Below, piece after piece: positions 23,990-33,581 of a DNA stretch of 64,000 nt. This DNA comes from Streptomyces sp. Ag109_O5-10 (GTDB lineage Bacteria; Actinomycetota; Actinomycetes; Streptomycetales; Streptomycetaceae): the NCBI RefSeq assembly GCF_900105755.1, contig NZ_FNTQ01000001.1, positions 3,782,001 to 3,846,000 on the forward strand, in the 5' to 3' direction. Positions within the stretch are counted from its first letter, which is position 1; every line of letters begins with the position of its first letter. The translations under genes and the position numbers were made by a program. Under the pieces are notes generated by a model. The model worked only from the letters and a program-made list of their open reading frames with translations, was not told the DNA's origin and searched no databases.

Positions 23990-24326
23990 ACCCGTCTGCC
24001 GGAGGTGCTGGCTCCTCGACGTCCGGCACCGTGACCTCGGCGCTCGACGGCGGACGGATCGCAGCAGCTTGGCGGCCAGGTCCGCGGACAGTTGGGTCGG
24101 GGCGCCTCCGGGCAGCAGATCGCGCAGCAGCGCGTGGAGTTGGTTGACCGTGCGCACCCCGGCCTGGGCCAGGTTCACACGCCGTTCGTCCAGGAGAGCC
24201 GGCGCCGTTGTGTAATCCTCGGGCGCGAGGTCCCGCACGTCTCCCTGCAGATAAGCCGACGGTGGCCGCGGCCGCTGCGTCGATACGGTCGTTCTTACGC
24301 CGGCCACCGCGGGAAAGTGCGCGCAC
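23990..24326 (-). mobile_element. IS110-family transposase remnant (central part)
   Basis: On the minus strand one frame reads RKNDRIDAAAAA and the next frame continues LQGDVRDLAPEDYTTAPALL, DERRVNLAQ and NQLHALLRDLLPGG. These are consecutive blocks of the IS110 transposase N-terminal half and linker. A frameshift separates them, and both the DEDD-domain start and the C-terminal Serine domain are absent. It is a decayed insertion-sequence fragment. No terminal repeats were recognised, as expected for IS110. Confidence 0.75.
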
Positions 24327-24349
24327 CCGACCATGAGGAACCCGGTCCC

Positions 24350-24450
24350 GTGATACTGCTCGGTGCCGATCCCCACAAGTCCACCCACGCCCCGGCCAGG
24401 TTGGTTCCGAAAGTCGGCGTACCGACTGTGGCTGTCCCTGTCGTCCGGGT
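24350..24450 (+). mobile_element. IS110-family transposase remnant (N-terminal start), opposite orientation
   Basis: A GTG at 24350 opens VILLGADPHKSTHAPARLV, which is the characteristic N-terminus of IS110 transposases (xDPHKxTH with the first catalytic Asp). Similarity fades after about 20-30 residues. It lies on the plus strand, only about 25 bases from the minus-strand fragment of the middle of such a transposase. Either two different IS110 copies decayed here or one copy was inverted internally. Confidence 0.5.
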
Positions 24451-24796
24451 TCGAGGTCGGCTCGACGGCGGTGGCGGGGCTGGTCGCTGCGGCAGAAACA
24501 TCGACGACGCCCTCACCGCGGGCGGAGACGCCTCTGTTGAGTCAGACCGCGGACGGACGCCGGACCGGCGGCATACCCGGGAGAGCCGGCCCCGAAGAGC
24601 GGCAGACGGTTCACGAGTCCCCTGTACAAGTCGGCGGTTCACCCGTCGCCCCGTGCGGCGCGCTGCAGCTGATGCAGGTCAGGGGCCTGATTCCGGGTTG
24701 AGGCGGCGCATACCGGAGATAGCGATGGGTCAACAACTCGGACCATCGGTGCAACGGCATGCGTCAGCGCGGTATTGCCAAGCCAGGATCGCGCCA
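24451..24796. other. Degenerate intergenic DNA
   Basis: About 350 bases between the IS110 fragments and the operator at 24797. The open readings across it have no recognisable family and poor coding character. I see no RNA gene or clear terminator. Confidence 0.4.
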
Positions 24797-24835
24797 GTAA
24801 CCTCACGCCCGTGAGGTTACGGCCGTGAGGTTGCT
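24797..24835. promoter_or_regulatory. Palindromic operator upstream of the MBL gene
   Basis: A perfect inverted repeat with arms GTAACCTCACG (24797-24807) and CGTGAGGTTAC (24810-24820) separated by 2 bases, followed by a third half-site CGTGAGGTTGC (24825-24835). The 20 bases at 24810-24829 recur with one change at 25635-25654, overlapping the start of the TetR gene. This is a strong candidate for the binding site of that TetR protein, controlling the MBL gene and itself. Confidence 0.7.
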
Positions 24836-24889
24836 AAGGCTCCCGGTCACTGCAGGTACATCCAGCCGGTTTGGCCAAGGGAGACCGAA

Positions 24890-25603
24890 ATGAAGATCGT
24901 TGATGTGTGCCCCGACCTGCGCATGGTGCTCGACGATGGGCCTGGGCAGGCCTACCTACTGCGCCGCGGGTCGAACGCGGTGCTGGTCGACACCGGCATC
25001 GCCGGGCAAGGCAAGGTCATCACCGAGGCGTTGCGTGGTTGGGGCCTGGACCGGGAGTCGCTGACCCACGTGGTCCTGACGCACTGGCATCCCGACCATG
25101 CCGGGTCGGCTGCCGAACTGGCCGCCTGGCCCAACGTTCGCGTCTGGGCACACCGCAACGATGCCCCGATCATCCGCGGCAGCAGTTACAGCTCGCTTCC
25201 CGCCCTCACCCACGCCGAGGAGGAGTTCTACGCCCACATCGCCGGCACCATCCCCGACGCCGCGCCTTCTCGTGTCGACCGCGAGCTCGACGACGACGAG
25301 ATCCTCGAGGAGATCGACGCCCGCGTCCTGTCGACTCCCGGCCACACCGACGGCAGCATCGCCTTGCACTTCCCGAACGAGGCTGTCCTGTTCACCGGTG
25401 ACATTGCCACCGAGCAAGGGGGCCAGGTCGTACTCGGGCCGTTCAACCTCGACCGGACACAGGCCCGTGAATCCTTCCGGCGCTTCGCGGACATCGACAT
25501 CGACACCGTCTGCTTCGGCCACGGTCAGCCGCTACGCGGCGAGAGCACTACCTTGCTGCGCGAAGCGGCCACCGCCCACGAGGTCCCCGACCCTCTCGGC
25601 TGA
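24890..25603 (+). CDS. Metallo-beta-lactamase-fold hydrolase
   Basis: A 237-residue single-domain MBL-fold protein. It has the metal motif THWHPDHAG (HxHxDH), a later His in STPGHTDGSIAL, a metal-bridging Asp in LFTGDIA, and the C-terminal CFGHGQPL His. It is glyoxalase II-like and predicted cytoplasmic; the substrate is unknown. The ATG at 24890 is preceded by AAGGGAGA. It sits between a palindromic operator and a TetR gene that shares the operator sequence, so it is probably induced by the TetR ligand. Confidence 0.88.
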   Translation: MKIVDVCPDLRMVLDDGPGQAYLLRRGSNAVLVDTGIAGQGKVITEALRGWGLDRESLTHVVLTHWHPDHAGSAAELAAWPNVRVWAHRNDAPIIRGSSYSSLPALTHAEEEFYAHIAGTIPDAAPSRVDRELDDDEILEEIDARVLSTPGHTDGSIALHFPNEAVLFTGDIATEQGGQVVLGPFNLDRTQARESFRRFADIDIDTVCFGHGQPLRGESTTLLREAATAHEVPDPLG

Positions 25604-25634
25604 CCCGCGCTCCGCTCGCGCCGAACCGGCATCG

Positions 25635-25654
25635 GCGTAAGGTTACGGCCGTGA
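25635..25654. promoter_or_regulatory. Second copy of the TetR operator-like sequence
   Basis: These 20 bases match 24810-24829 at 19 positions. They run into the GTG start codon of the TetR gene, so the protein would bind over its own translation start and could repress its own synthesis. The arrangement also allows a very short or leaderless mRNA. Confidence 0.55.
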
Positions 25655-26298
25655 GTAGAGCGGCTGCCGGGAGCAGACAACGCAACCCCCGGGGTGCGGG
25701 GCAGGCCCTACGCGGTGACATCGTGTCGGCCGCCCGAGAGATCCTCATCGAGGACGGCTACGCGAGCTCGGTGAGCCTGCGTGGGCTGGCACGGCGGATC
25801 GGCATTGCACCCCAGTCGATCTACCTGCATTTCGCAGGCCCGGACGAGATCGTGCAGGCCGTCACCGTCGAGACCTTCGCCCAGCTAGGCCGCTTCATCG
25901 CGGATGCGAAGGAAGGAATTGAGGCACCCCGGGACCGGCTCATCGCCGGCTGCCGCGCCTACATGGCATTCGGACTTGACAACCCGAATCTGTACGGACT
26001 GCTCTTCCAGCGCAACCGGCTCCTTCGCGGAACGGAACCCCGCCCCACACCCGCGGACGCACCGGACTCCCGCAACCCCGACGCCGGGCCGTTCGCCTAC
26101 CTCATGGAAAGCCTCCGACTCTGCGTCGCCGACGGATCCTCCGAGGTGACTGACGTCTTTTCCACCGCAACGCAGTTGTGGGCGGCCATGCACGGCTTTG
26201 TTCTGCTGCGCAACGGCTACCAGTTCCCCTGGCCGGACCTTGCCCGAGCCGAGGTTGAGCTCATCAGCTCCATCGCGAGACTCCGCAAGCCCGACTGA
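25651..26298 (+). CDS. TetR-family transcriptional regulator
   Basis: A 215-residue regulator. The N-terminal HTH is VSLRGLARRIGIAPQSIYLH followed by F, and the C-terminal ligand and dimer domain resembles the TetR_C_33/WHG type (RAYMAFGLDNPNLYGLLFQ). The GTG start at 25651 lies inside the shared operator sequence. It is 47 bases downstream of the MBL gene, same strand. Together with the operators at 24797 and 25635 this looks like an autoregulated MBL-TetR unit. Confidence 0.88.
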   Translation: MSRAAAGSRQRNPRGAGQALRGDIVSAAREILIEDGYASSVSLRGLARRIGIAPQSIYLHFAGPDEIVQAVTVETFAQLGRFIADAKEGIEAPRDRLIAGCRAYMAFGLDNPNLYGLLFQRNRLLRGTEPRPTPADAPDSRNPDAGPFAYLMESLRLCVADGSSEVTDVFSTATQLWAAMHGFVLLRNGYQFPWPDLARAEVELISSIARLRKPD

Positions 26299-26318
26299 CA
26301 ACACCGCGGTTCTCATTC

Positions 26319-26924
26319 TCACCGTTTCAAAGCGCGTCCCCCTGGCCGTGCGGACGGTCCTGGCTTTCTGATGGCACCACCCCGGCCGGGTGGTGGAGAG
26401 GATCCCAGTGGCACGGCGGCGGTAATGGCGGCCAGGACCCGGTCCCGGGCCTGGGCGAAGACCGCCTCGCGCAGGACAAACAGCACGGCGTCCAGGCGCA
26501 GCGTCGCCAGGCCGTGGCGGTCTACCCAGACAGGCAGTGGGTCCCACGGATTGAGCTGTGTGCCGCCGGTGGCGCAGTTCAGGTGGGCCACGCCGGCCGC
26601 CGGCAGCCCGCGCCATACCGCAGCGGGCTCGCCGGTGAACGGCGCCACACCCTCCAGCGCGGTGGCGATGTGGTCGGCGAGGAGCATCCCGGCGCACTCC
26701 TGGGCGACCACCGGCAGGAGCGCATCGCGGCCGCGGAAGTGACGGTACGCCACGGCCGACGAGACGCCTGCGCTCCGCTGAACCTCACGCACCGACACAG
26801 CACCAGAGCCTCCCGCGCCTACCAGGTCGACCGCCTCGCAGCCCAGGCGATCGGCCAGGGGTTTGCGGATCGCGGCCGGCTCAGCCCCTTCGTCCGCCGA
26901 TCCGGTCGACGCTGCTCACTCCTT
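26319..26924 (-). pseudogene. TetR-family regulator with damaged 5-prime end
   Basis: The reading contains a TetR HTH (VREVQRSAGVSSAVAYRHFR) and the following helices. The frame is open up to 26924 and includes AAIRKPLADRLGCEAVDLVG, the usual residues before the HTH, but without ATG, GTG or TTG in a useful place. A GTG with a ribosome-site-like GGAAGG lies in another frame at about 26924. The simplest explanation is a frameshift near 26900. If translated from the GTG at 26798 the protein would lack half of the DNA-binding domain. It is divergent from the MBL gene at 26978, its probable former target. Confidence 0.6.
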
Positions 26925-26977
26925 CCGGCAGAGCGACGCAAGTAAGCACTGACAACAACACCTCGGAGGCCACCACC

Positions 26978-27658
26978 ATGGACATCCACCCGATCAAGGA
27001 CGGCATATCCACCGCCTACCTCGTCATCGACGACGGCACGGCGATGCTCGTGGACGCCGCCACCCCGGCTCTCGCGCCAAAGGTGCTCGCCAAGCTCACC
27101 GAGACCCACGCCAAGCTGCACCTGATCGTGCTGACGCATTTCCACTACGACCACGTCGGCGCTGCCGACGCCCTGCGCGAGGCCACCGGCGCCCGCGTAG
27201 CCATCCACCATGCCGATGCCGGCGCGCTGCGCGCCGGCGGCCAGCTGCACGTGACCCCGCGGCGACCCCTTGGCCGCGTACTGGCCCCCAGCGTCATGCG
27301 CGGGTTGAAAGCACCGGTCACCCCTGACTTCGAGCTGGACGACGATGAGGACCTCACCCAGCACGGCGGCATCGGCCGGTCCTTCTGGACCCCCGGCCAC
27401 ACCCCCGGCTCCACGAGCGTGCAACTGCCCACCGGCACTGTCCTGGCCGGGGACGCCTTCGGCGAGGCCCTTTTCCCGCGGCACGGCGCCGAACGCCCGC
27501 TGTTCGCCGACGACCTGGACACAGCCCGGCGAAGTCAGCTCGCCATCATCGACGCCGCCGGCGGCGACGTACGCGTCGCGCACTTCGGTCGCCTGCAGGA
27601 ACGGTCACTGGCCAAACTGGCTCAGCGTCTGCGGAGCGCCAACACACAGCCGGCATGA
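26978..27658 (+). CDS. Metallo-beta-lactamase-fold hydrolase
   Basis: A 226-residue MBL-fold protein with THFHYDHVG (HxHxDH), WTPGHTPGS, the bridging Asp in LAGDAFGEA and a C-terminal His in VAHFGR. It has no signal peptide, and the substrate is unknown. The ATG is preceded by CTCGGAGG. It is only distantly similar to the MBL protein at 24890 and is divergent from a broken TetR gene, suggesting a second, independent TetR-MBL unit whose regulator has decayed. Confidence 0.87.
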   Translation: MDIHPIKDGISTAYLVIDDGTAMLVDAATPALAPKVLAKLTETHAKLHLIVLTHFHYDHVGAADALREATGARVAIHHADAGALRAGGQLHVTPRRPLGRVLAPSVMRGLKAPVTPDFELDDDEDLTQHGGIGRSFWTPGHTPGSTSVQLPTGTVLAGDAFGEALFPRHGAERPLFADDLDTARRSQLAIIDAAGGDVRVAHFGRLQERSLAKLAQRLRSANTQPA

Positions 27659-27719
27659 GCCGCGCCCCTCCGACCAGGTGCTCCAGCCGGCAAACCCACC
27701 ACATCGCCAAGACCACCCG

Positions 27720-28620
27720 GGCGATCTGCGACGTTCCTGGACGAGCACGGCCGGCAGTTCCGTCGGCGGCCCCCTGCTGTGGCCGGCCGAGGAGCCCTGG
27801 CCGACCTGTCCGGAACATGCGAGTCCCTGGCAGCACGGTGAGGCGCCGGACGATGTCCACGTCGGCCGGCGTGTCCTGCGCGAGGCCTGGGCCCGGCCGC
27901 GCGCCGAGGGCGCCGACCTGTTGACCGAGGAGGAGCGCGCGCTGGTCGACCGGGGGACCACGCCGTACCGGGCGGCCCTGGAAGGGCCGGTGGCGCTGGT
28001 GCCGGTCGCGCAGATACGTGCCGCGGATGTGCCGACGCTGCCCCGGCCCGAGGGCGCCGATCTGCTCCAGGTGCTGTGGTGCGCCTTCGACCATCCCGAG
28101 GACGACTACTCGCCGAGGGTCGAGCTGCGTTGGCGCCGGGCCGCCGATGTCGTGACCGCGCTCGCCGCTCCCCCGCGGCCCGCCGTCATCGGCAGCGACG
28201 ACTATCTGCCCGAGCTACCCGGCCCCGCACGAGCTGCCTCAGGAGCTGGCGGACCGGATCCACGAGTGGGAGGAGGGCTTCGAGGGCGAGGACGAGGAGC
28301 CGGAGGTCTGCTATCAGTACGACCTGGCCGTCGCCCCGGGATGGAAGCTCGGGGGACACGCGCCCTGGAGTTTCTCCGACCCGTTCCCCATGGCCTGCGC
28401 CGAGTGCGGCGCCGGGGTGCGGCCCCTGCTCACGATCGACGGCACCGAGTGGGACGGTGGCAGCGGCAGCTGGGCCCCGGTGGAGGACGCGGGATACACC
28501 GGCTACCACTTCCTCGGACCGGCGCTGGACACGCAGATCACCATCGGGCGCGGCTACACCCTCCAGGTGTACGTGTGCGAGGCGTCGTACGACCATCCGC
28601 CCGTGCAGAACATGCAGTGA
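27720..28620 (+). pseudogene. Frameshifted gene, possibly DUF1963-like
   Basis: The coding signal jumps frame twice. FLDEHGRQFR is in one frame, then from about 27760 GGPLLWPAEEPWPTCPEH through GSDDYLPEL in a second. From about 28215 ELPQELADRIHEWEEG to the end (ITIGRGYTLQVYVCEASYDH) is in a third. The joined protein has WP-x-C-x-x-H and PMACAECGAG metal-type motifs and loosely resembles DUF1963 (YwqG). No usable start was found. It lies between the accessory MBL gene and the tuf terminator. Confidence 0.6.
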
Positions 28621-28641
28621 GGTCCTGCCGAAGCAGCAAAG

Positions 28642-28671
28642 AGGCCCGTACGACCGAAGTCGTACGGGCCT
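28642..28671 (-). terminator. Terminator after tuf
   Basis: A perfect 13-bp GC-rich stem (AGGCCCGTACGAC and its complement) with a CGAA tetraloop, 37 bases after the tuf stop. The symmetrical stem could also stop transcription arriving from the pseudogene on the plus strand. Confidence 0.88.
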
Positions 28672-28707
28672 CCTCAGACCTGCCTGGTCAGCCCTTGCGG
28701 GCCGAGA

Positions 28708-29901
<1,194 letters not shown>

Positions 29902-30071
29902 TGGGGTCCTCCTGTGGAGTGGTTCTGTACGCCTAGGTTCAATCGGCGCCAGGTGATCTTTGCTGTTGGGTCCCGGGCCCCGGGCCGTACCGCCGCGAAT
30001 GCGGAGGAACGACCCGTGAGGCTCCGGGGTCAAGCCTAAGGCGTGTGTGTGCGCCGCGTTAAACGCGGTGC

Positions 30072-32198
30072 TTACTCGCCCTTGGCCTTCGCGATGATCT
30101 CCTCGGCGACGTTCCGCGGAACCTCGGCGTAGGAGTCGAACTGCATGGAGTAGCTGGCCCGGCCGGACGTCTTGCTGCGCAGGTCGCCGACGTAACCGAA
30201 CATCTCCGAGAGGGGCACGAGGCCCTTCACGACGCGGGCACCGGCCCGCTCCTCCATGGCCTGGATCTGACCACGGCGGGAGTTGATGTCACCGATGACC
30301 TCACCCATGTAGTCCTCGGGCGTGGTGACCTCGACGGCCATCATCGGCTCAAGGAGCACGGGGGACGCCTTGCGCGCGGCCTCCTTGAAGGCCTGCGAGC
30401 CGGCGATCTTGAAGGCGAGCTCGGAGGAGTCGACCTCGTGGTAGGCACCGTCGTGCAGGATCACGCGGACACCGGTCATCTCGTAACCGGCGAGGATGCC
30501 GAACTGCATGGCCTCCTGCGCACCGGCGTCCACCGAAGGGATGTACTCCTTCGGGATACGGCCACCGGTCACCTTGTTCACGAACTCGTACGAGGTGTCG
30601 CCACCCTCGAGCGGCTCGATGCCGATCTGCACCTTCGCGAACTGACCGGTACCACCGGTCTGCTTCTTGTGGGTGTAGTCGACGCGCTCGACGGCCTTGC
30701 GGATCGTCTCGCGGTACGCCACCTGCGGCTTGCCGACGTTGGCCTCGACCTTGAACTCACGGCGCATACGGTCGACCAGCACCTCGAGGTGCAGCTCGCC
30801 CATGCCACCGATGATGGTCTGGCCGGTCTCCTCGTCCGAGTGGACCTGGAAGGACGGGTCCTCCTCGGCCAGGCGCTGGATCGCGACGCCCAGCTTCTCC
30901 TGGTCGCCCTTCGACTTGGGCTCGATGGCGACCTGGATGACCGGCGCCGGGAAGTCCATGGACTCCAGGATCACCGGGGCCTTGTCGTCGCACAGCGTCT
31001 CACCGGTCGTGGTCTGCTTGAGACCCATGACGGCGATGATGTCGCCGGCGCCCACCGAATCGATCTCCTCACGCTTGTTCGCGTGCATGCGGTAGATCTT
31101 GCCGATGCGCTCCTTCTTGCCCTTGACGGAGTTCAGCACGGCGGTGCCGGACTCCAGGCGGCCCGAGTAGACCCGGACGAAGGTGAGCTTGCCGAGGTGC
31201 GGGTCGCTCATGATCTTGAACGCCAGCGCGGACAGCGGCTCGTCGTCGGACGGCTTGCGCTTGACGACCTCCTCCGGGTCGTTCACGGCGTGGCCCTCGA
31301 TGGCCTCGACGTCGAGCGGGGAGGGGAGGTAGCGCACGACCGCGTCGAGCAGGGGCTGAACGCCCTTGTTCTTGAACGCGGTACCGCAGAACACCGGGGT
31401 GACGGTGGTGCCGTCGGACTTGCCGGACGCGATGGTGATACGACGGATCGCGGCGTACAGCTGCTCCTCGGAGGGCTCCTCGCCCTCCAGGTACAGCTCC
31501 ATGATCTCTTCGTCGTTCTCGGCCACGGCCTCGAGCAGCTTGCCGCGGTACTCCTCGGCAGCCTCGGTGTGGGTGGCCGGGATGTCGACGACGTCGTACA
31601 TCTCGCCCTTGGTGGCCTCGGCGGACCACACGAGCGCCTTCATGCGGACGAGGTCCACGACGCCCTGGAAGTCGGCCTCGGCACCGATCGGGAGCTGCAT
31701 GACGATCGGCTGAGCGCCCAGGCGGTCAGAGATCATGTCGACGCAGCGGTGGAACTCGGCACCGGTCCGGTCGAGCTTGTTGACGAAGCAGATGCGCGGA
31801 ACGCCGTAGCGGTCCGCCTGACGCCACACCGTCTCGGACTGCGGCTCGACACCGGCGACGCCGTCGAACACCGTCACGGCACCGTCGAGCACGCGCAGCG
31901 AACGCTCCACCTCGACGGTGAAGTCGACGTGGCCCGGGGTGTCGATGATGTTGATGGTGTGGTCGACGTCTTCCAGCGGCCAGTGACAGGTGGTGGCAGC
32001 AGAGGTGATCGTGATGCCACGCTCCTGCTCCTGCTCCATCCAGTCCATGGTGGCAGCGCCGTCGTGGACCTCACCGATCTTGTACGACACACCGGTGTAG
32101 AACAGGATCCGCTCGGTGGTGGTCGTCTTGCCCGCGTCGATGTGGGCCATGATCCCGATGTTGCGGACCTTGGCCAGGTCAAGTGAAGTGGTAGCCAT
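30072..32198 (-). CDS. fusA: Elongation factor G
   Basis: A 708-residue translocation GTPase, usual length. It has AHIDAGKT at 18-25, DTPGHVDFT, NKLDR and the domain IV-V sequence (GGRIPKEYIPSV, MFGYVGDLRS). It starts with ATG (MATTSLDLAKVRNIG) 39 bases after the rpsG stop. It belongs to the str operon rpsL-rpsG-fusA-tuf. Nothing unusual is seen. Confidence 0.98.
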   Translation of the reverse strand: MATTSLDLAKVRNIGIMAHIDAGKTTTTERILFYTGVSYKIGEVHDGAATMDWMEQEQERGITITSAATTCHWPLEDVDHTINIIDTPGHVDFTVEVERSLRVLDGAVTVFDGVAGVEPQSETVWRQADRYGVPRICFVNKLDRTGAEFHRCVDMISDRLGAQPIVMQLPIGAEADFQGVVDLVRMKALVWSAEATKGEMYDVVDIPATHTEAAEEYRGKLLEAVAENDEEIMELYLEGEEPSEEQLYAAIRRITIASGKSDGTTVTPVFCGTAFKNKGVQPLLDAVVRYLPSPLDVEAIEGHAVNDPEEVVKRKPSDDEPLSALAFKIMSDPHLGKLTFVRVYSGRLESGTAVLNSVKGKKERIGKIYRMHANKREEIDSVGAGDIIAVMGLKQTTTGETLCDDKAPVILESMDFPAPVIQVAIEPKSKGDQEKLGVAIQRLAEEDPSFQVHSDEETGQTIIGGMGELHLEVLVDRMRREFKVEANVGKPQVAYRETIRKAVERVDYTHKKQTGGTGQFAKVQIGIEPLEGGDTSYEFVNKVTGGRIPKEYIPSVDAGAQEAMQFGILAGYEMTGVRVILHDGAYHEVDSSELAFKIAGSQAFKEAARKASPVLLEPMMAVEVTTPEDYMGEVIGDINSRRGQIQAMEERAGARVVKGLVPLSEMFGYVGDLRSKTSGRASYSMQFDSYAEVPRNVAEEIIAKAKGE

Positions 32199-32237
32199 AA
32201 GGCTTCGGTCTTCTCTCGGTCTCGATGGGGGTAGCGA

Positions 32238-32708
32238 CTACCAGCGGTAGTGCGCGAAGGCCTTGTTGGACTCGGCCATCTTGTGCGTGTCCTCGCGCTT
32301 CTTGACGGCCGCACCGAGGCCGTTCGAAGCGTCGAGAAGCTCGTTGAGCAGACGCTCGGTCATGGTCTTCTCGCGACGGGCGCGGGAGTAGCCGACCAGC
32401 CAGCGCAGCGCCAGGGTGTTGGCGCGGCCGGGCTTGACCTCGACCGGCACCTGGTAGGTGGCGCCACCGACACGGCGGGACTTGACCTCAAGCGTGGGCT
32501 TGATGTTCTCCAGCGCGCGCTTGAGCGTGATGACCGGGTCGTTGCTGGTCTTCTCGCGCAGGCCCTCCATGGCGCCGTACACGATGCGCTCGGCGGTGGA
32601 GCGCTTGCCGTTCAGCAGCACCTTGTTGATGAGCGACGTGACAAGAGGAGAACCGTAGACCGGGTCGATGATGACCGGGCGCTTCGGGGCAGGGCCCTTA
32701 CGAGGCAT
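32238..32708 (-). CDS. rpsG: 30S ribosomal protein S7
   Basis: A 156-residue S7, the primary assembly protein of the small-subunit head. It starts MPRKGPAPKRPVIIDPVYGS and ends KAFAHYRW, the standard actinobacterial S7. It begins 2 bases after the rpsL stop, so it is translationally linked to rpsL. Confidence 0.98.
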   Translation of the reverse strand: MPRKGPAPKRPVIIDPVYGSPLVTSLINKVLLNGKRSTAERIVYGAMEGLREKTSNDPVITLKRALENIKPTLEVKSRRVGGATYQVPVEVKPGRANTLALRWLVGYSRARREKTMTERLLNELLDASNGLGAAVKKREDTHKMAESNKAFAHYRW

Positions 32709-32710
32709 TC

Positions 32711-33082
32711 TTACTTCTCCTTCTTGGCGCCGTAGCGGCTGCGGGCCTGCTTGCGGTTCTTGACACCCTGGGTGTCGAGCGAGCCGCGGATGATCTTGTA
32801 GCGAACACCGGGCAGGTCCTTCACACGGCCGCCACGCACGAGCACGATGGAGTGCTCCTGCAGGTTGTGTCCCTCACCCGGAATGTAAGCAGTGACCTCG
32901 ATGCCGCTGGTCAGACGCACACGCGCGACCTTACGCAGGGCCGAGTTCGGCTTCTTCGGGGTGGTCGTGAACACGCGCGTGCAGACGCCACGGCGCTGAG
33001 GGGAACCCTCGAGTGCGGGCGTCTTGTTCTTCTCGACCTTGTCCTGCCGGCCCTTACGGACCAGCTGCTGGATCGTAGGCAC
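32711..33082 (-). CDS. rpsL: 30S ribosomal protein S12
   Basis: A 123-residue S12 of the decoding centre. The GTG at 33082 gives VPTIQQLVRKGRQDK; the upstream reading to 33589 is leader. Lys43 (TTPKKPNSALRK) and Lys88 (GRVKDLPGV) are both wild type, so no streptomycin-resistance substitution is present at these positions. It is the first gene of the str operon. An AGAAG-type ribosome site precedes the start. Confidence 0.98.
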   Translation of the reverse strand: MPTIQQLVRKGRQDKVEKNKTPALEGSPQRRGVCTRVFTTTPKKPNSALRKVARVRLTSGIEVTAYIPGEGHNLQEHSIVLVRGGRVKDLPGVRYKIIRGSLDTQGVKNRKQARSRYGAKKEK

Positions 33083-33132
33083 TACTTCTCCGGTTTCTGT
33101 GTGCCGAATGGTGAAGCTAACCTGGAACATCG

Positions 33133-33149
33133 CCGACCCACGCGGTCGG
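33133..33149 (-). promoter_or_regulatory. Leader hairpin of the str operon, same as upstream of rpsJ
   Basis: The minus-strand RNA reads CCGACC-GCGTG-GGTCGG, identical in stem and loop to the element at 3426-3442 before rpsJ, and preceded by CGACACAC. It lies about 50 bases upstream of the rpsL start. The rest of the two leaders is different, so the hairpin itself is what is conserved. Confidence 0.65.
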
Positions 33150-33277
33150 GTGTGTCGGATTCCGCGAACTCCTGCCGCGAGGCAGAAGGGAGCGCGGATC
33201 GCGGTGGCCACTTCGTCACTCCGGTGCGGTTTGAAGGCACGCACGAGGGTCAGGGCACACCCCAGGCACAAGGTCTG

Positions 33278-33306
33278 AGCGTACCTAGCGCAATCACTCC
33301 GGTCAA
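33278..33306 (-). promoter_or_regulatory. Probable promoter of the str operon
   Basis: On the minus strand TTGACC (33301-33306) and TACGCT (33278-33283) are spaced by 17 bases, a good fit to the main vegetative sigma factor of Streptomyces. It would give a leader of about 190 bases that includes the shared hairpin at 33133-33149. The other roughly 270 bases up to 33581 hold no recognisable gene. Confidence 0.5.
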
Positions 33307-33581
33307 AACAAAAGAAGGGGGACCGGTTGCGGGGGACCTGAACTGGGGTTTTGGGCCGCCCTCCGATATACCACGAAGACGAACGACACGCGAACGGAGA
33401 GCGGCGCACGTTGACGCCGATCGGATTCACGGCTGTGCGACGCTGATCAGATCTTCTGATCGCAGGCCCCACCGGGCGCTCCGTCAGGAGCACGGGGAAC
33501 CGCGCGATCAACCACGACGCGCAGCCGCCGGAAGACCGCTCGCGGCACGTCCTACGGCGTTCCTCAGGGGGCAGCACACTC

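Noticed and set aside
24092..24814. A 240-codon plus-strand gene
   Set aside because: Only a short piece resembles an IS110 transposase start; the remainder has no family and no sensible start.
30438..32186. A 582-codon open reading opposite fusA
   Set aside because: Antisense shadow of fusA; no start signal and no family.
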